From CAYWBI01 sp964456445 (GTDB lineage Bacteria > Calditrichota > Calditrichia > Calditrichales > J004): a DNA stretch of 5,911 bases. The stretch lies in the NCBI GenBank assembly GCA_964456445.1, contig CAYWBI010000217.1, positions 1-5,911 of the forward strand, given 5' to 3'. Shown one piece after another: positions 1 through 5,911 of the stretch. Within the stretch, counting starts at the first letter, position 1. Every line of letters begins with the position of its first letter. The translations under genes and the position numbers were made by a program. The notes under the pieces are model-generated. The model saw only the letters and a program-made list of their open reading frames with translations. It was not told the origin of the DNA and ran no database searches.

Positions 1-1
1 C

Positions 2-265
2 GAGGGGGTGCTCAACCGGATGTCCGAACAATATAAGGCTTTTCACATCGATATACAGGAATTGTTTGCTATTGGTGAAAAGGTTGTGATGATGGGATAC
101 TATAAGGGCATCTTTAAAAATACTACAAAATCTTTTAAGGCCAACGTCACCCATGTGTGGAGTATCCGGGAAGAAAAAGTAACCCATTTTTTTCAGGCTG
201 TGGATACGGCGGAAATTATTACCCCAGACGTTTCGTTGACAACCGTACCGTACAGAAAATCATGA
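2..265 (+). CDS. SnoaL-like / ketosteroid-isomerase-related protein (NTF2 fold), 3' part only
   Basis: This is the C-terminal part of a small SnoaL-like protein. The frame is open back to the first base of the window, so the GTG at 8 is probably an internal valine and the true start lies upstream. About 87 codons are visible; family members are usually around 120-140 residues, so roughly the first third is missing. What shows the family is the strand pattern of the NTF2 fold: a GEKVVMMGYYKGIF strand pair, then KSFKANVTHVWSIREEKVTHF and a closing QAVDTAEI. This matches the conserved 'hVW.v.dGkv..f....Dta.' end of SnoaL-like proteins. The family includes polyketide cyclases, isomerases and many stress-linked proteins of unknown substrate, so no reaction can be assigned. 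No signal peptide can be judged because the N-terminus is absent. It ends 107 bases before the preferred start of the sensor gene, and nothing in the sequence ties the two functionally. Confidence 0.8.
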   Translation, partial: EGVLNRMSEQYKAFHIDIQELFAIGEKVVMMGYYKGIFKNTTKSFKANVTHVWSIREEKVTHFFQAVDTAEIITPDVSLTTVPYRKS

Positions 266-294
266 TGTGCACGTGCGCCAATGGGCAAAGCGGC

Positions 295-306
295 TATTAA
301 TTAATA
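295..306. repeat. Perfect 12-bp AT palindrome upstream of the propeller-phosphatase gene
   Basis: TATTAATTAATA reads the same on both strands and lies 66 bases upstream of the preferred ATG at 373. It could be an operator for a dimeric regulator, but a pure A/T palindrome in an AT-rich spacer can also arise by chance. I see no second copy in the 4213-4379 spacer. Confidence 0.4.
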
Positions 307-314
307 CAGCGACA

Positions 315-330
315 AAATAAATAAATAAAT
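315..330. repeat. Tandem tetranucleotide tract, (AAAT)x4
   Basis: Four perfect AAAT copies sit in the leader or promoter region just before the sensor gene. The tract is outside any reading frame I support. Short tetranucleotide tracts can vary in copy number and alter promoter spacing, but four copies are too few to argue for phase variation. It may simply be an AT-rich upstream element. Confidence 0.5.
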
Positions 331-362
331 TACCGTTCATCTTCACCCATGTTTTATCGACT

Positions 363-366
363 GGAG
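363..366 (+). promoter_or_regulatory. Shine-Dalgarno-like GGAG that favours the ATG at 373
   Basis: GGAG is followed by six bases (TCAGAA) and then the ATG at 373. The earlier in-frame ATG at 349 is preceded by a pyrimidine-rich stretch with no purine-rich ribosome site. The protein from 373 begins MIHARKTAIFLLF, a normal signal-peptide n-region running straight into the hydrophobic core. It also resembles the MTARNFGVIFFILL start of the downstream paralogue. Confidence 0.5.
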
Positions 367-372
367 TCAGAA

Positions 373-3300
373 ATGATACATGCACGGAAAACGGCTATCT
401 TTTTACTATTTACGATCGTAAGTGTAACCAACCTGATGGCACAGGCAAGAAATATTGTTTTTGAACGTCTCAATACAACCGATGGGCTATCCAGCAATAT
501 TGTCCAATGCATCTATCAGGATAATGACGGTTATTTATGGATTGGCACGGCAGATGGCCTAAACCGCTATGATGGGTACCGTTTTAAAATTTTCCGCAAT
601 GATCCGCAGGATGCCAATAGCATCAGCAACAATTCCATTCAATATATTTATGAAGATCTATCGGATGATTTATGGATCGGCACGGAAGACGGGCTGAGCC
701 TGTTTAACAGGAAAAAAGAAACCTTTACCACGTACCGATTTAATCCAACGACAACTATCACCGCTCAGATCTCCCGTTTTCTGAATTGGACAACCCACAT
801 TCATGAAGACAAGAACGGTAATTTATGGCTGGGCACGTCTATGAAGGGGCTGGTGCGATTTGACCGGAAGACGAAAGCATTCACGTCTTTATTACTTGAT
901 TCCATAGGTTCAAACAATGATGTAGAGGGAATTATCAACGATCCAAAAGATGCCAATAAATTATGGCTTGCAGGCGGACTATCGGGACTGAGTTCTTTTG
1001 ACATCAAAAAAGGGAAATTTACATTTTTCCAACCAAACTCAAAGCAGTCTGAAAACCTGGGTAAAGATTTTATCGGTTCCATTGTTCAGGATAACAATGG
1101 CAATATCTGGTACGGCTCCTGGGTTAACGGATTAAAAAAATTCAATCCGCAAACGAAACAATTTACCCATTACAAACATGACCCCAAAAATCGGACAAGC
1201 CTAAGCAATAACAGGATCCGGATAATTTTCAACACTGCGGACAACAAGAATGTTTTATGGATCGGTACAAAAGACGGTCTGAACCGCTTTGATATGAAAA
1301 GCAATTTATTTACCGTTTACAAGTCAAATCCCGCAGATCTGAAAACGCTGAGTGATAGTTTTATCCAGTCCATTTATAAAGACCGCTCAGGTGTGCTGTG
1401 GATTGGTACCAGGAGCGGACTGAATAAATTTGACCCCGGACGGGCGCCCTTCCGCTTCCACAAAAGTGAAGTAAACACAACCGGACAAATCAATAGCGCG
1501 GTTAATGCCATCATCACGTCCATATCCGATCCAAATATTGCATGGCTTGGTACTAACGCAGGGTTAAACAGACTAAACCTTAAGAAAAACACCCATACCA
1601 TCTATAAGCACAATCCGGATGACCCCATGAGTATTAGCGGGGATAGCATCAGCGTAATTTACGAAGACCCCGATGAGGCCGGGGATGCTTTATGGGTTGC
1701 AGTGGAACAAAAAGGTCTTCTGCGCTTTGACCTAAAAAAGAAAAAGTTTAAAAGTTATTCCTATAACCCGGATGACCATGCCTTGATAAGCGGCAATACA
1801 ATAGGGCAGATATATAAAACCCGCGACGGCATGTACTGGCTCGCCACACTGGACGGTCTGAATAAATTTGATCGAAAAAAGGGAACATTTACCCGTTATT
1901 TGCAGCAGGATACAACCTACATTCCGGCCATACAAAAACGACTGCGGAGAATGGTAGCCCGTAAAAAGCCTGTGGCGGCCATTTTAAAAGTTGGAAATTT
2001 TGAAAACCGTACCCGGGAATTTGAACTCAGCCAAAAGACCCAAATGCTTGTTGTTGCCCTGGGAGAGGGCGCTCAACTTCTTTTTATGGCCCAAAGCCGG
2101 GGAAAAATGTATGATTATGGCTGGCTGGAAAACCGCGCCGAAAAGACCATCTGGAAATTAGACCTAAGCAAAAGCCTCCATGCCGGTGGAGATGCAAAAA
2201 ACAGGATGCAGATTGGGCTACTTACGCTGGAGCCCGGTCGCTATAAATTACGTTATTTGTCCGACGACAGTCACGCCTATGGCTCCTGGAATGCCGGGGC
2301 GCCCATCGATCAAAATATGTGGGGGATACAGGTTTTTGAGATCAACAACACGGAATACAAACAGATTAACCGGGATATCCGCAAAGTTTTTAAACCCAAT
2401 TCCATTGCCGGTAACATGACAACTACTATCCTGGAAGATTCCTACGGTATGTTGTGGATTGGAACTGTGAATAACGGGCTTAGTAAACTGGACCGTAAAA
2501 CAGGGCTTTTCACTAATTATAAATTTAAAGCATCTAACCCCGCGGGCATTAGCAATAACAATATCCAAACATTGCATGAAGACAAGAACGGTACATTGTG
2601 GATTGGGACACGTAACGGGTTGAATAAATACAATCCCAAAACCGATTCTTTTTCGGGCTGGTTTATAAAGGATGGCCTGCCCAATAATTCCATTAGCAAT
2701 ATTCTTGAAGATGCCATGGGAAATTTATGGCTGGCGACCAATAACGGTATTTCAAAGTTTGATCCGCTCAAGGCTGCCCAAAACGGCTACCCTACTTTCA
2801 TCAATTATAATATTCAGGACGGCCTGCCTTATAATCAGTATATTTCCGGTTCCATGCATCGCGCGACCAGCGGTGAAATGTTTTTTGGCAGCAATGCCGG
2901 TTTCGTCTCCTTTTTTCCGGGGAAAAACAATCCTTTTCCGCCGCATACCGTAATTTCGAAGTTTTTACTTTTTAACAAAGAAGTGATCCCCGGTAAAGAT
3001 TCCCCATTAAAAAAACATATCAGTGAAACCCCTTCGCTGAAATTAACTTACGATCAAAATATGATTGCCTTTGAATTTACCGGTTTGCATTTCGCGCGCC
3101 CCGAAAAAAACAAATACCTGTACAAAATGGAAGGCGTTGATAAAAGCTGGATCGATGGCGGGCGGCGTTATGCATCTTATACCAATCTTGAACCGGGCAG
3201 ATATATTTTTCGGGTAAAGTCTTCCAATGGCGACGGTGTTTGGGATACAACCGGGCGCTCCCTGTCTATCGACATCTTACCGCCCTGGTGGCGAACAACG

Positions 3301-4212
3301 GCCGCCTATATCCTTTTTGGTTTTTTATTCGCCGCAACGGGTTTTGCTATTGACCGTTTTCAGCGACGGCGTTTACTGGTTAAGACAAAGGAACGCATGA
3401 AGATTCAGGCCGCCGAATATCGTGCCGAAGCAGCGGAACTTCAGGCCAAGGCTGTCGAGGCACAGTCCCAAATGATCCAGGCGGAGAACCAACGTAAGAG
3501 CAAGGAACTGGAAGAAGCGCGGCAGTTGCAGCTCTCCATGCTACCCAAGGAACTGCCGCAACTACCCAACCTCGATATTGCGGTGTATATGCAAACCGCC
3601 ACGGAAGTCGGTGGGGATTATTATGATTTTCATGTGGGATTAGATGGCACGCTTACGGTTGTTATCGGGGACGCCACCGGTCATGGCATGCGGGCCGGTA
3701 CCATGGTCACGGCAGCAAAATCCCTTTTTAATAGTTACGCACCCAACCCGGATATTTTGTTCTCCTTTGCTGAAATCACTCGTTGCATAAAGCAAATGAA
3801 CTTTGGCAAACTTTCCATGTGTCTGACCATGCTCAAAATAAAAGGCGACAAGATGCAAATCTCCACTGCTGGGATGCCGCCATCTTTTATTTTCCGCAAG
3901 GATACACGTGTGGTGGAGGAACATCTCTTCCAGGCCATGCCGCTGGGTACCATGGTAAAATTCCCCTACGAGTTAAAAAACACCACGCTAAACAACGGTG
4001 ATACCATTTTGCTGATGAGCGACGGTCTGCCGGAATTGATAAACAGTCAGGAAGAAATGTACGGCTATAAGCGCATCCGCAACGGATTTGAAGACGTGGC
4101 CGACAAGACCCCGGATGAGATTATCAGCTTTTTCAAAAACGAAGGCGCTGCCTGGGCAAATAACAAAGACCCGGATGATGATGTGACCTTTGTAGTTATA
4201 AAAGTAAAGTAG
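373..4212 (+). CDS. Periplasmic double beta-propeller sensor with C-terminal SpoIIE/RsbU-type PP2C phosphatase
   Basis: This is a membrane sensor protein phosphatase of 1279 residues from the ATG at 373; an in-frame ATG at 349 would add 8. Residues about 1-25 form a signal peptide, with probable cleavage near MAQA. Fourteen propeller blades of the 'G.LWIGT..GL.RFD' type follow. Their key aromatic residues are at about 56, 101, 152, 198, 246, 296, 343, 391, 441, 489, 695, 743, 786 and 837, spaced 43-51 apart except for one gap of 206. Residues 898-969 are a Y_Y_Y domain (LYKMEGVD), PPWW is at 970-973 and a single membrane helix spans about 976-993. A coiled coil rich in Ala, Glu and Gln runs to about 1052. 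The phosphatase starts at LQLSMLP (1052-1058) and keeps all the acidic metal-site motifs: GGDYYDF (D1082), GDATGHG (D1100), SDGLPEL (D1217) and DPDDDVTF (D1269, D1270). Such domains dephosphorylate STAS anti-anti-sigma factors; that target is inferred. The 206-residue gap holds an extra module, listed separately. Confidence 0.93.
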   Translation: MIHARKTAIFLLFTIVSVTNLMAQARNIVFERLNTTDGLSSNIVQCIYQDNDGYLWIGTADGLNRYDGYRFKIFRNDPQDANSISNNSIQYIYEDLSDDLWIGTEDGLSLFNRKKETFTTYRFNPTTTITAQISRFLNWTTHIHEDKNGNLWLGTSMKGLVRFDRKTKAFTSLLLDSIGSNNDVEGIINDPKDANKLWLAGGLSGLSSFDIKKGKFTFFQPNSKQSENLGKDFIGSIVQDNNGNIWYGSWVNGLKKFNPQTKQFTHYKHDPKNRTSLSNNRIRIIFNTADNKNVLWIGTKDGLNRFDMKSNLFTVYKSNPADLKTLSDSFIQSIYKDRSGVLWIGTRSGLNKFDPGRAPFRFHKSEVNTTGQINSAVNAIITSISDPNIAWLGTNAGLNRLNLKKNTHTIYKHNPDDPMSISGDSISVIYEDPDEAGDALWVAVEQKGLLRFDLKKKKFKSYSYNPDDHALISGNTIGQIYKTRDGMYWLATLDGLNKFDRKKGTFTRYLQQDTTYIPAIQKRLRRMVARKKPVAAILKVGNFENRTREFELSQKTQMLVVALGEGAQLLFMAQSRGKMYDYGWLENRAEKTIWKLDLSKSLHAGGDAKNRMQIGLLTLEPGRYKLRYLSDDSHAYGSWNAGAPIDQNMWGIQVFEINNTEYKQINRDIRKVFKPNSIAGNMTTTILEDSYGMLWIGTVNNGLSKLDRKTGLFTNYKFKASNPAGISNNNIQTLHEDKNGTLWIGTRNGLNKYNPKTDSFSGWFIKDGLPNNSISNILEDAMGNLWLATNNGISKFDPLKAAQNGYPTFINYNIQDGLPYNQYISGSMHRATSGEMFFGSNAGFVSFFPGKNNPFPPHTVISKFLLFNKEVIPGKDSPLKKHISETPSLKLTYDQNMIAFEFTGLHFARPEKNKYLYKMEGVDKSWIDGGRRYASYTNLEPGRYIFRVKSSNGDGVWDTTGRSLSIDILPPWWRTTAAYILFGFLFAATGFAIDRFQRRRLLVKTKERMKIQAAEYRAEAAELQAKAVEAQSQMIQAENQRKSKELEEARQLQLSMLPKELPQLPNLDIAVYMQTATEVGGDYYDFHVGLDGTLTVVIGDATGHGMRAGTMVTAAKSLFNSYAPNPDILFSFAEITRCIKQMNFGKLSMCLTMLKIKGDKMQISTAGMPPSFIFRKDTRVVEEHLFQAMPLGTMVKFPYELKNTTLNNGDTILLMSDGLPELINSQEEMYGYKRIRNGFEDVADKTPDEIISFFKNEGAAWANNKDPDDDVTFVVIKVK
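1903..2397 (+). other. Inserted module of about 160 residues between blades 10 and 11 of the propeller sensor
   Basis: This stretch encodes residues about 511-675 of the sensor and has no LWIGT-type blade motif, while clear blades flank it on both sides in the same frame. It begins with a basic helical segment (AIQKRLRRMVARKKPVAAIL) and continues as alternating hydrophobic strands that suggest a beta-rich domain. Recognisable points are GEGAQLLFMAQ, DYGWLENRAEKTIW, HAGGDAKNRMQ, LEPGRYKLRY, then SDDSHAYGSWN (630-640) and MWGIQVFE (649-656). The LEPGRYKLRY segment recalls the end of Y_Y_Y and PPC-like beta sandwiches. I do not recognise a named family with certainty. It falls after the third blade of the second propeller, so it should protrude from the propeller as a separate periplasmic domain. 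Confidence 0.7.
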
Positions 4213-4277
4213 CAGAACGCACCAATTTTGTAAAACAGAAACACGTATAATCCAGCAAAACGTGAAAAACATTAGCC

Positions 4278-4299
4278 GCCCTCTATAAAGGCCGAGGGC
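4278..4299 (+). terminator. GC-rich hairpin after the sensor gene, weak terminator candidate
   Basis: GCCCTC at 4278-4283 pairs perfectly with GAGGGC at 4294-4299 around a ten-base loop. A run of five T follows only at 4313-4317, about 13 bases after the stem, so it is not a classical intrinsic terminator. It lies 65 bases past the stop of the sensor gene. It could slow or end transcription, or sit in the leader of the next gene. Confidence 0.3.
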
Positions 4300-4342
4300 A
4301 GAAAACAAAAGGTTTTTAATCGTTACGATAAGTCTAAAAATA

Positions 4343-4374
4343 AAGGTATAATGTGAATTATTTAAAGCAAAAGG
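4343..4374 (+). promoter_or_regulatory. Two competing ribosome sites for the second propeller gene
   Basis: AAGG at 4343-4346 lies six bases before an in-frame GTG at 4353, and AAAAGG at 4369-4374 lies five bases before the ATG at 4380. Both are credible. I prefer 4380 because it is an ATG, has the purine-rich match directly in front, and gives a compact signal peptide like that of the upstream paralogue. A TATAAT at 4347-4352 overlaps the first site. If it were a real -10 element the GTG would lie at or before the transcript start; no good -35 box accompanies it. Confidence 0.4.
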
Positions 4375-4379
4375 CTATC

Positions 4380-5911
4380 ATGACAGCGCGCAACTTTGGC
4401 GTAATATTTTTCATCCTGTTGGTCCACACCCTTATGGCACAGGACAAACCCGTAAATTTTGACCATTATTCAACCCGGGAAGGATTATCTCAAAACCGGA
4501 TTTTTGACATTGTGCAAGACAGCCTGGGCTTTATCTGGATAGGCACCGAGGATGGCCTGAACCGCTATGATGGCTATGAATTTAAAGTCTTTAAAAATAT
4601 GCCGGGCGACAGCACTTCTCTGAATAGTAATTTTGTGCAAACCCTCCATATCTCTCAAAAAGGTGATCTCTGGCTTGGTGGGGCTTTGGCCGGCTTGAAT
4701 AAATACAATTTCGAAAATGAGACTTTTACGAATTTTAAGAATAATCATTTTGACCAGCGAACAATTATAAGCAATGATATTCGTGACATCAGCGAGGATA
4801 AAAAGGGCAATTTATGGGTAGTGACCTATGACAGGGGTTTTGATTATTTAGAAGTTTCAACCAACACCTTTTATCACATGTCAAATATGCTGCCTCAGGG
4901 ATATCGTTTTAATAATCAGTTCCTGCGCTTTATCCATCAGGATAAAGCGGGAAGATTGTGGGTTGGTGGGCAAGGTAAACTGCATTTATTTAAGGTTGGT
5001 TACCATAAAAATGGTATTCCAAAACTGATTCCCATCAAACTAAAAAATCAATTTTTTCAGTTTGCGGCCAATACAATAGAAGAAGACAATAAAGGCAATA
5101 TCTGGATTGGGACAAGTTTTGAGGGCCTTTATTACTTTAATCAGGAAAAGAATGCATTGGAATCCTTTCAGATTAAAATGGAAAATAGCGATTTCTCTAA
5201 AATGATAATACGATGCATGGAATCGGATGAAACCGGCAATTTATGGCTGGGTGGCTATTATAGTGATAACGGGCGAGATATTTCATTCGATAATGGCTAC
5301 GGTTTACTAAAAATCAACACCAAAACAAAACTTCTACAACAATTTAAAAATAATTCTGAAGATCAAAAAAGCGTCAGCAGCGGCGATATCCTTTCTCTGT
5401 TTAAAGACAGAACAGGCGTACTATGGGTTGGAACCGATCTTGCAGGCATTAGCAAATATGATGATTCGGTTATCAAATTTAGTATTCTAAAACCAGGAAC
5501 TCACATCAAAAGTAAATTTAATCTGGATGCCGCCCGTGCTTTTTATGTTGATAATGAAAATAATTTATGGATAGCGACCGCGTTAGGAGGAATCCTTAGG
5601 TATAACAAATCAACGGATATTTATAAACATTATTTATATGATCCAAATGATATAAATACAATCAGCTCAAATTTTGGCATGAGCATATATGATGACGGGC
5701 ACTATTTATGGCTCGGTACATTTTCCGGATTAAACCGCTTTGATCCTAAAACCAATTCATTTAAACGATTTTACCTCGATCCAACACATCCAACACATTC
5801 TACACCTGTTGAAACAGAAGGGAATACGTCAGTTAATTCGGTAAATTATAATATTATTGAGATTAAAAAAATGCCCGGTTTTTTATGGTATGGCTCCAAT
5901 AGCGGGGGACT
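4380..5911 (+). CDS. Second two-component-regulator propeller sensor, 5' part only
   Basis: An open frame of 510 codons runs off the window end, so the stop and the output domain are not visible. Residues 1-21 are a signal peptide (hydrophobic core VIFFILLV, cleavage near LMAQ), so the protein is exported. Ten propeller blades follow, with their tryptophans at about residues 53, 98, 146, 194, 242, 289, 349, 397, 444 and 503, mostly 45-48 apart. Two spacings are long: 60 between blades 6 and 7, where a NGRDISFDNGYG loop is added, and 59 between blades 9 and 10, where a Thr/His/Pro loop is added. The start (GLSQNRI, IWIGTEDGLNRYDGYEF) aligns with that of the upstream sensor (GLSSNIV, LWIGTADGLNRYDGYRF), so the two are paralogues in tandem. 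By family habit the rest should hold four more blades, a Y_Y_Y domain and a membrane helix, then a histidine kinase, phosphatase or regulator output. An alternative GTG start at 4353 would add nine residues. The coding DNA looks more AT-rich than that of the neighbour. Confidence 0.9.
   Translation, partial: MTARNFGVIFFILLVHTLMAQDKPVNFDHYSTREGLSQNRIFDIVQDSLGFIWIGTEDGLNRYDGYEFKVFKNMPGDSTSLNSNFVQTLHISQKGDLWLGGALAGLNKYNFENETFTNFKNNHFDQRTIISNDIRDISEDKKGNLWVVTYDRGFDYLEVSTNTFYHMSNMLPQGYRFNNQFLRFIHQDKAGRLWVGGQGKLHLFKVGYHKNGIPKLIPIKLKNQFFQFAANTIEEDNKGNIWIGTSFEGLYYFNQEKNALESFQIKMENSDFSKMIIRCMESDETGNLWLGGYYSDNGRDISFDNGYGLLKINTKTKLLQQFKNNSEDQKSVSSGDILSLFKDRTGVLWVGTDLAGISKYDDSVIKFSILKPGTHIKSKFNLDAARAFYVDNENNLWIATALGGILRYNKSTDIYKHYLYDPNDINTISSNFGMSIYDDGHYLWLGTFSGLNRFDPKTNSFKRFYLDPTHPTHSTPVETEGNTSVNSVNYNIIEIKKMPGFLWYGSNSGG
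5781..5798 (+). repeat. Tandem 9-bp duplication inside a propeller loop
   Basis: CCAACACAT occurs twice back to back in the coding frame and gives PTHPTHST. It lies in the loop between blades 9 and 10 of the second sensor, which is about 11 residues longer than the usual blade spacing. A short in-frame slippage duplication would explain part of the added length. Confidence 0.75.

Noticed and set aside
1903..2397. Possibility that the blade-free stretch is a frameshifted or decayed part of the propeller or an inserted mobile element
   Set aside because: The frame is open throughout with clear blades on both sides, the other frames show no blade motifs, and there are no flanking inverted or direct repeats or transposase-like sequence.
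500..2800. Regular near-repeats about 144 bases apart (variants of TTATGGATTGGCAC), which could suggest a repeat array
   Set aside because: The period is one beta-propeller blade (about 48 codons) and the copies differ at DNA level, so this is protein repeat structure and not a CRISPR or satellite array.
801..3953. Several open frames of 64-109 codons on the - strand and in other + frames within the long sensor gene
   Set aside because: They overlap a continuous frame with well-conserved propeller, Y_Y_Y and phosphatase motifs, and their own translations show no recognisable domain. They are shadows of the real gene.
4223..4251. CAATTTTG (4223-4230), a near match to the Bacteroidota -7 box, and a TATAAT at 4246-4251, as promoters for the second sensor
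   Set aside because: Neither has a properly spaced upstream box: the nearest TTTG lies about 30 bases before the first, and TTGTAA is only 12 bases before the second. Chance matches in AT-rich DNA are likely.
3988..4748. Open frames on the - strand across the end of the first sensor (3988-4308) and the start of the second (4485-4748)
   Set aside because: Most of each lies antisense to strong coding sequence, and the translations are low-complexity or hydrophobic without family resemblance.

Overview
The window holds parts of two neighbouring large sensor genes and the tail of a small enzyme-like gene, all on the + strand, with no RNA gene, mobile element or CRISPR array that I can see. Two features suggest a Gram-negative bacterium of the Bacteroidota/Calditrichota/Ignavibacteriota (FCB) kind. 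First, there are giant periplasmic two-component-regulator propeller sensors with signal peptides ending in LMAQ. Second, the gaps between genes are AT-rich while the coding DNA is of moderate GC. The phylum is an inference; there is no phylogenetic marker gene here.

Layout: 1-265 is the 3' part of a SnoaL-like (NTF2 fold) protein whose start lies outside the window. 266-372 is a short AT-rich spacer with a perfect 12-bp palindrome and four AAAT copies. 373-4212 is one intact 1279-residue sensor: signal peptide, two seven-bladed Reg_prop beta-propellers (14 blades by my count), a Y_Y_Y domain, one transmembrane helix, a coiled coil and a C-terminal SpoIIE/RsbU-type PP2C serine/threonine phosphatase. 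4213-4379 is a spacer with a small GC-rich hairpin. 4380 to the window end is the 5' part of a second, paralogous propeller sensor, still inside its propeller region (10 blades) when the window stops.

Working model (inference): the first sensor binds a ligand in the periplasm through its double propeller and passes the signal through Y_Y_Y, membrane helix and coiled coil to a cytoplasmic phosphatase. That phosphatase would act on a phosphorylated STAS-type anti-anti-sigma factor in a partner-switching pathway, instead of the usual histidine kinase output of such sensors. Neither the STAS protein nor an anti-sigma kinase is in this window. The most unusual element is a module of about 160 residues (nt 1903-2397) spliced between blades 3 and 4 of the second propeller, carrying a striking SDDSH...WN...WGI signature. 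It is the best candidate here for an undescribed ligand-sensing domain.
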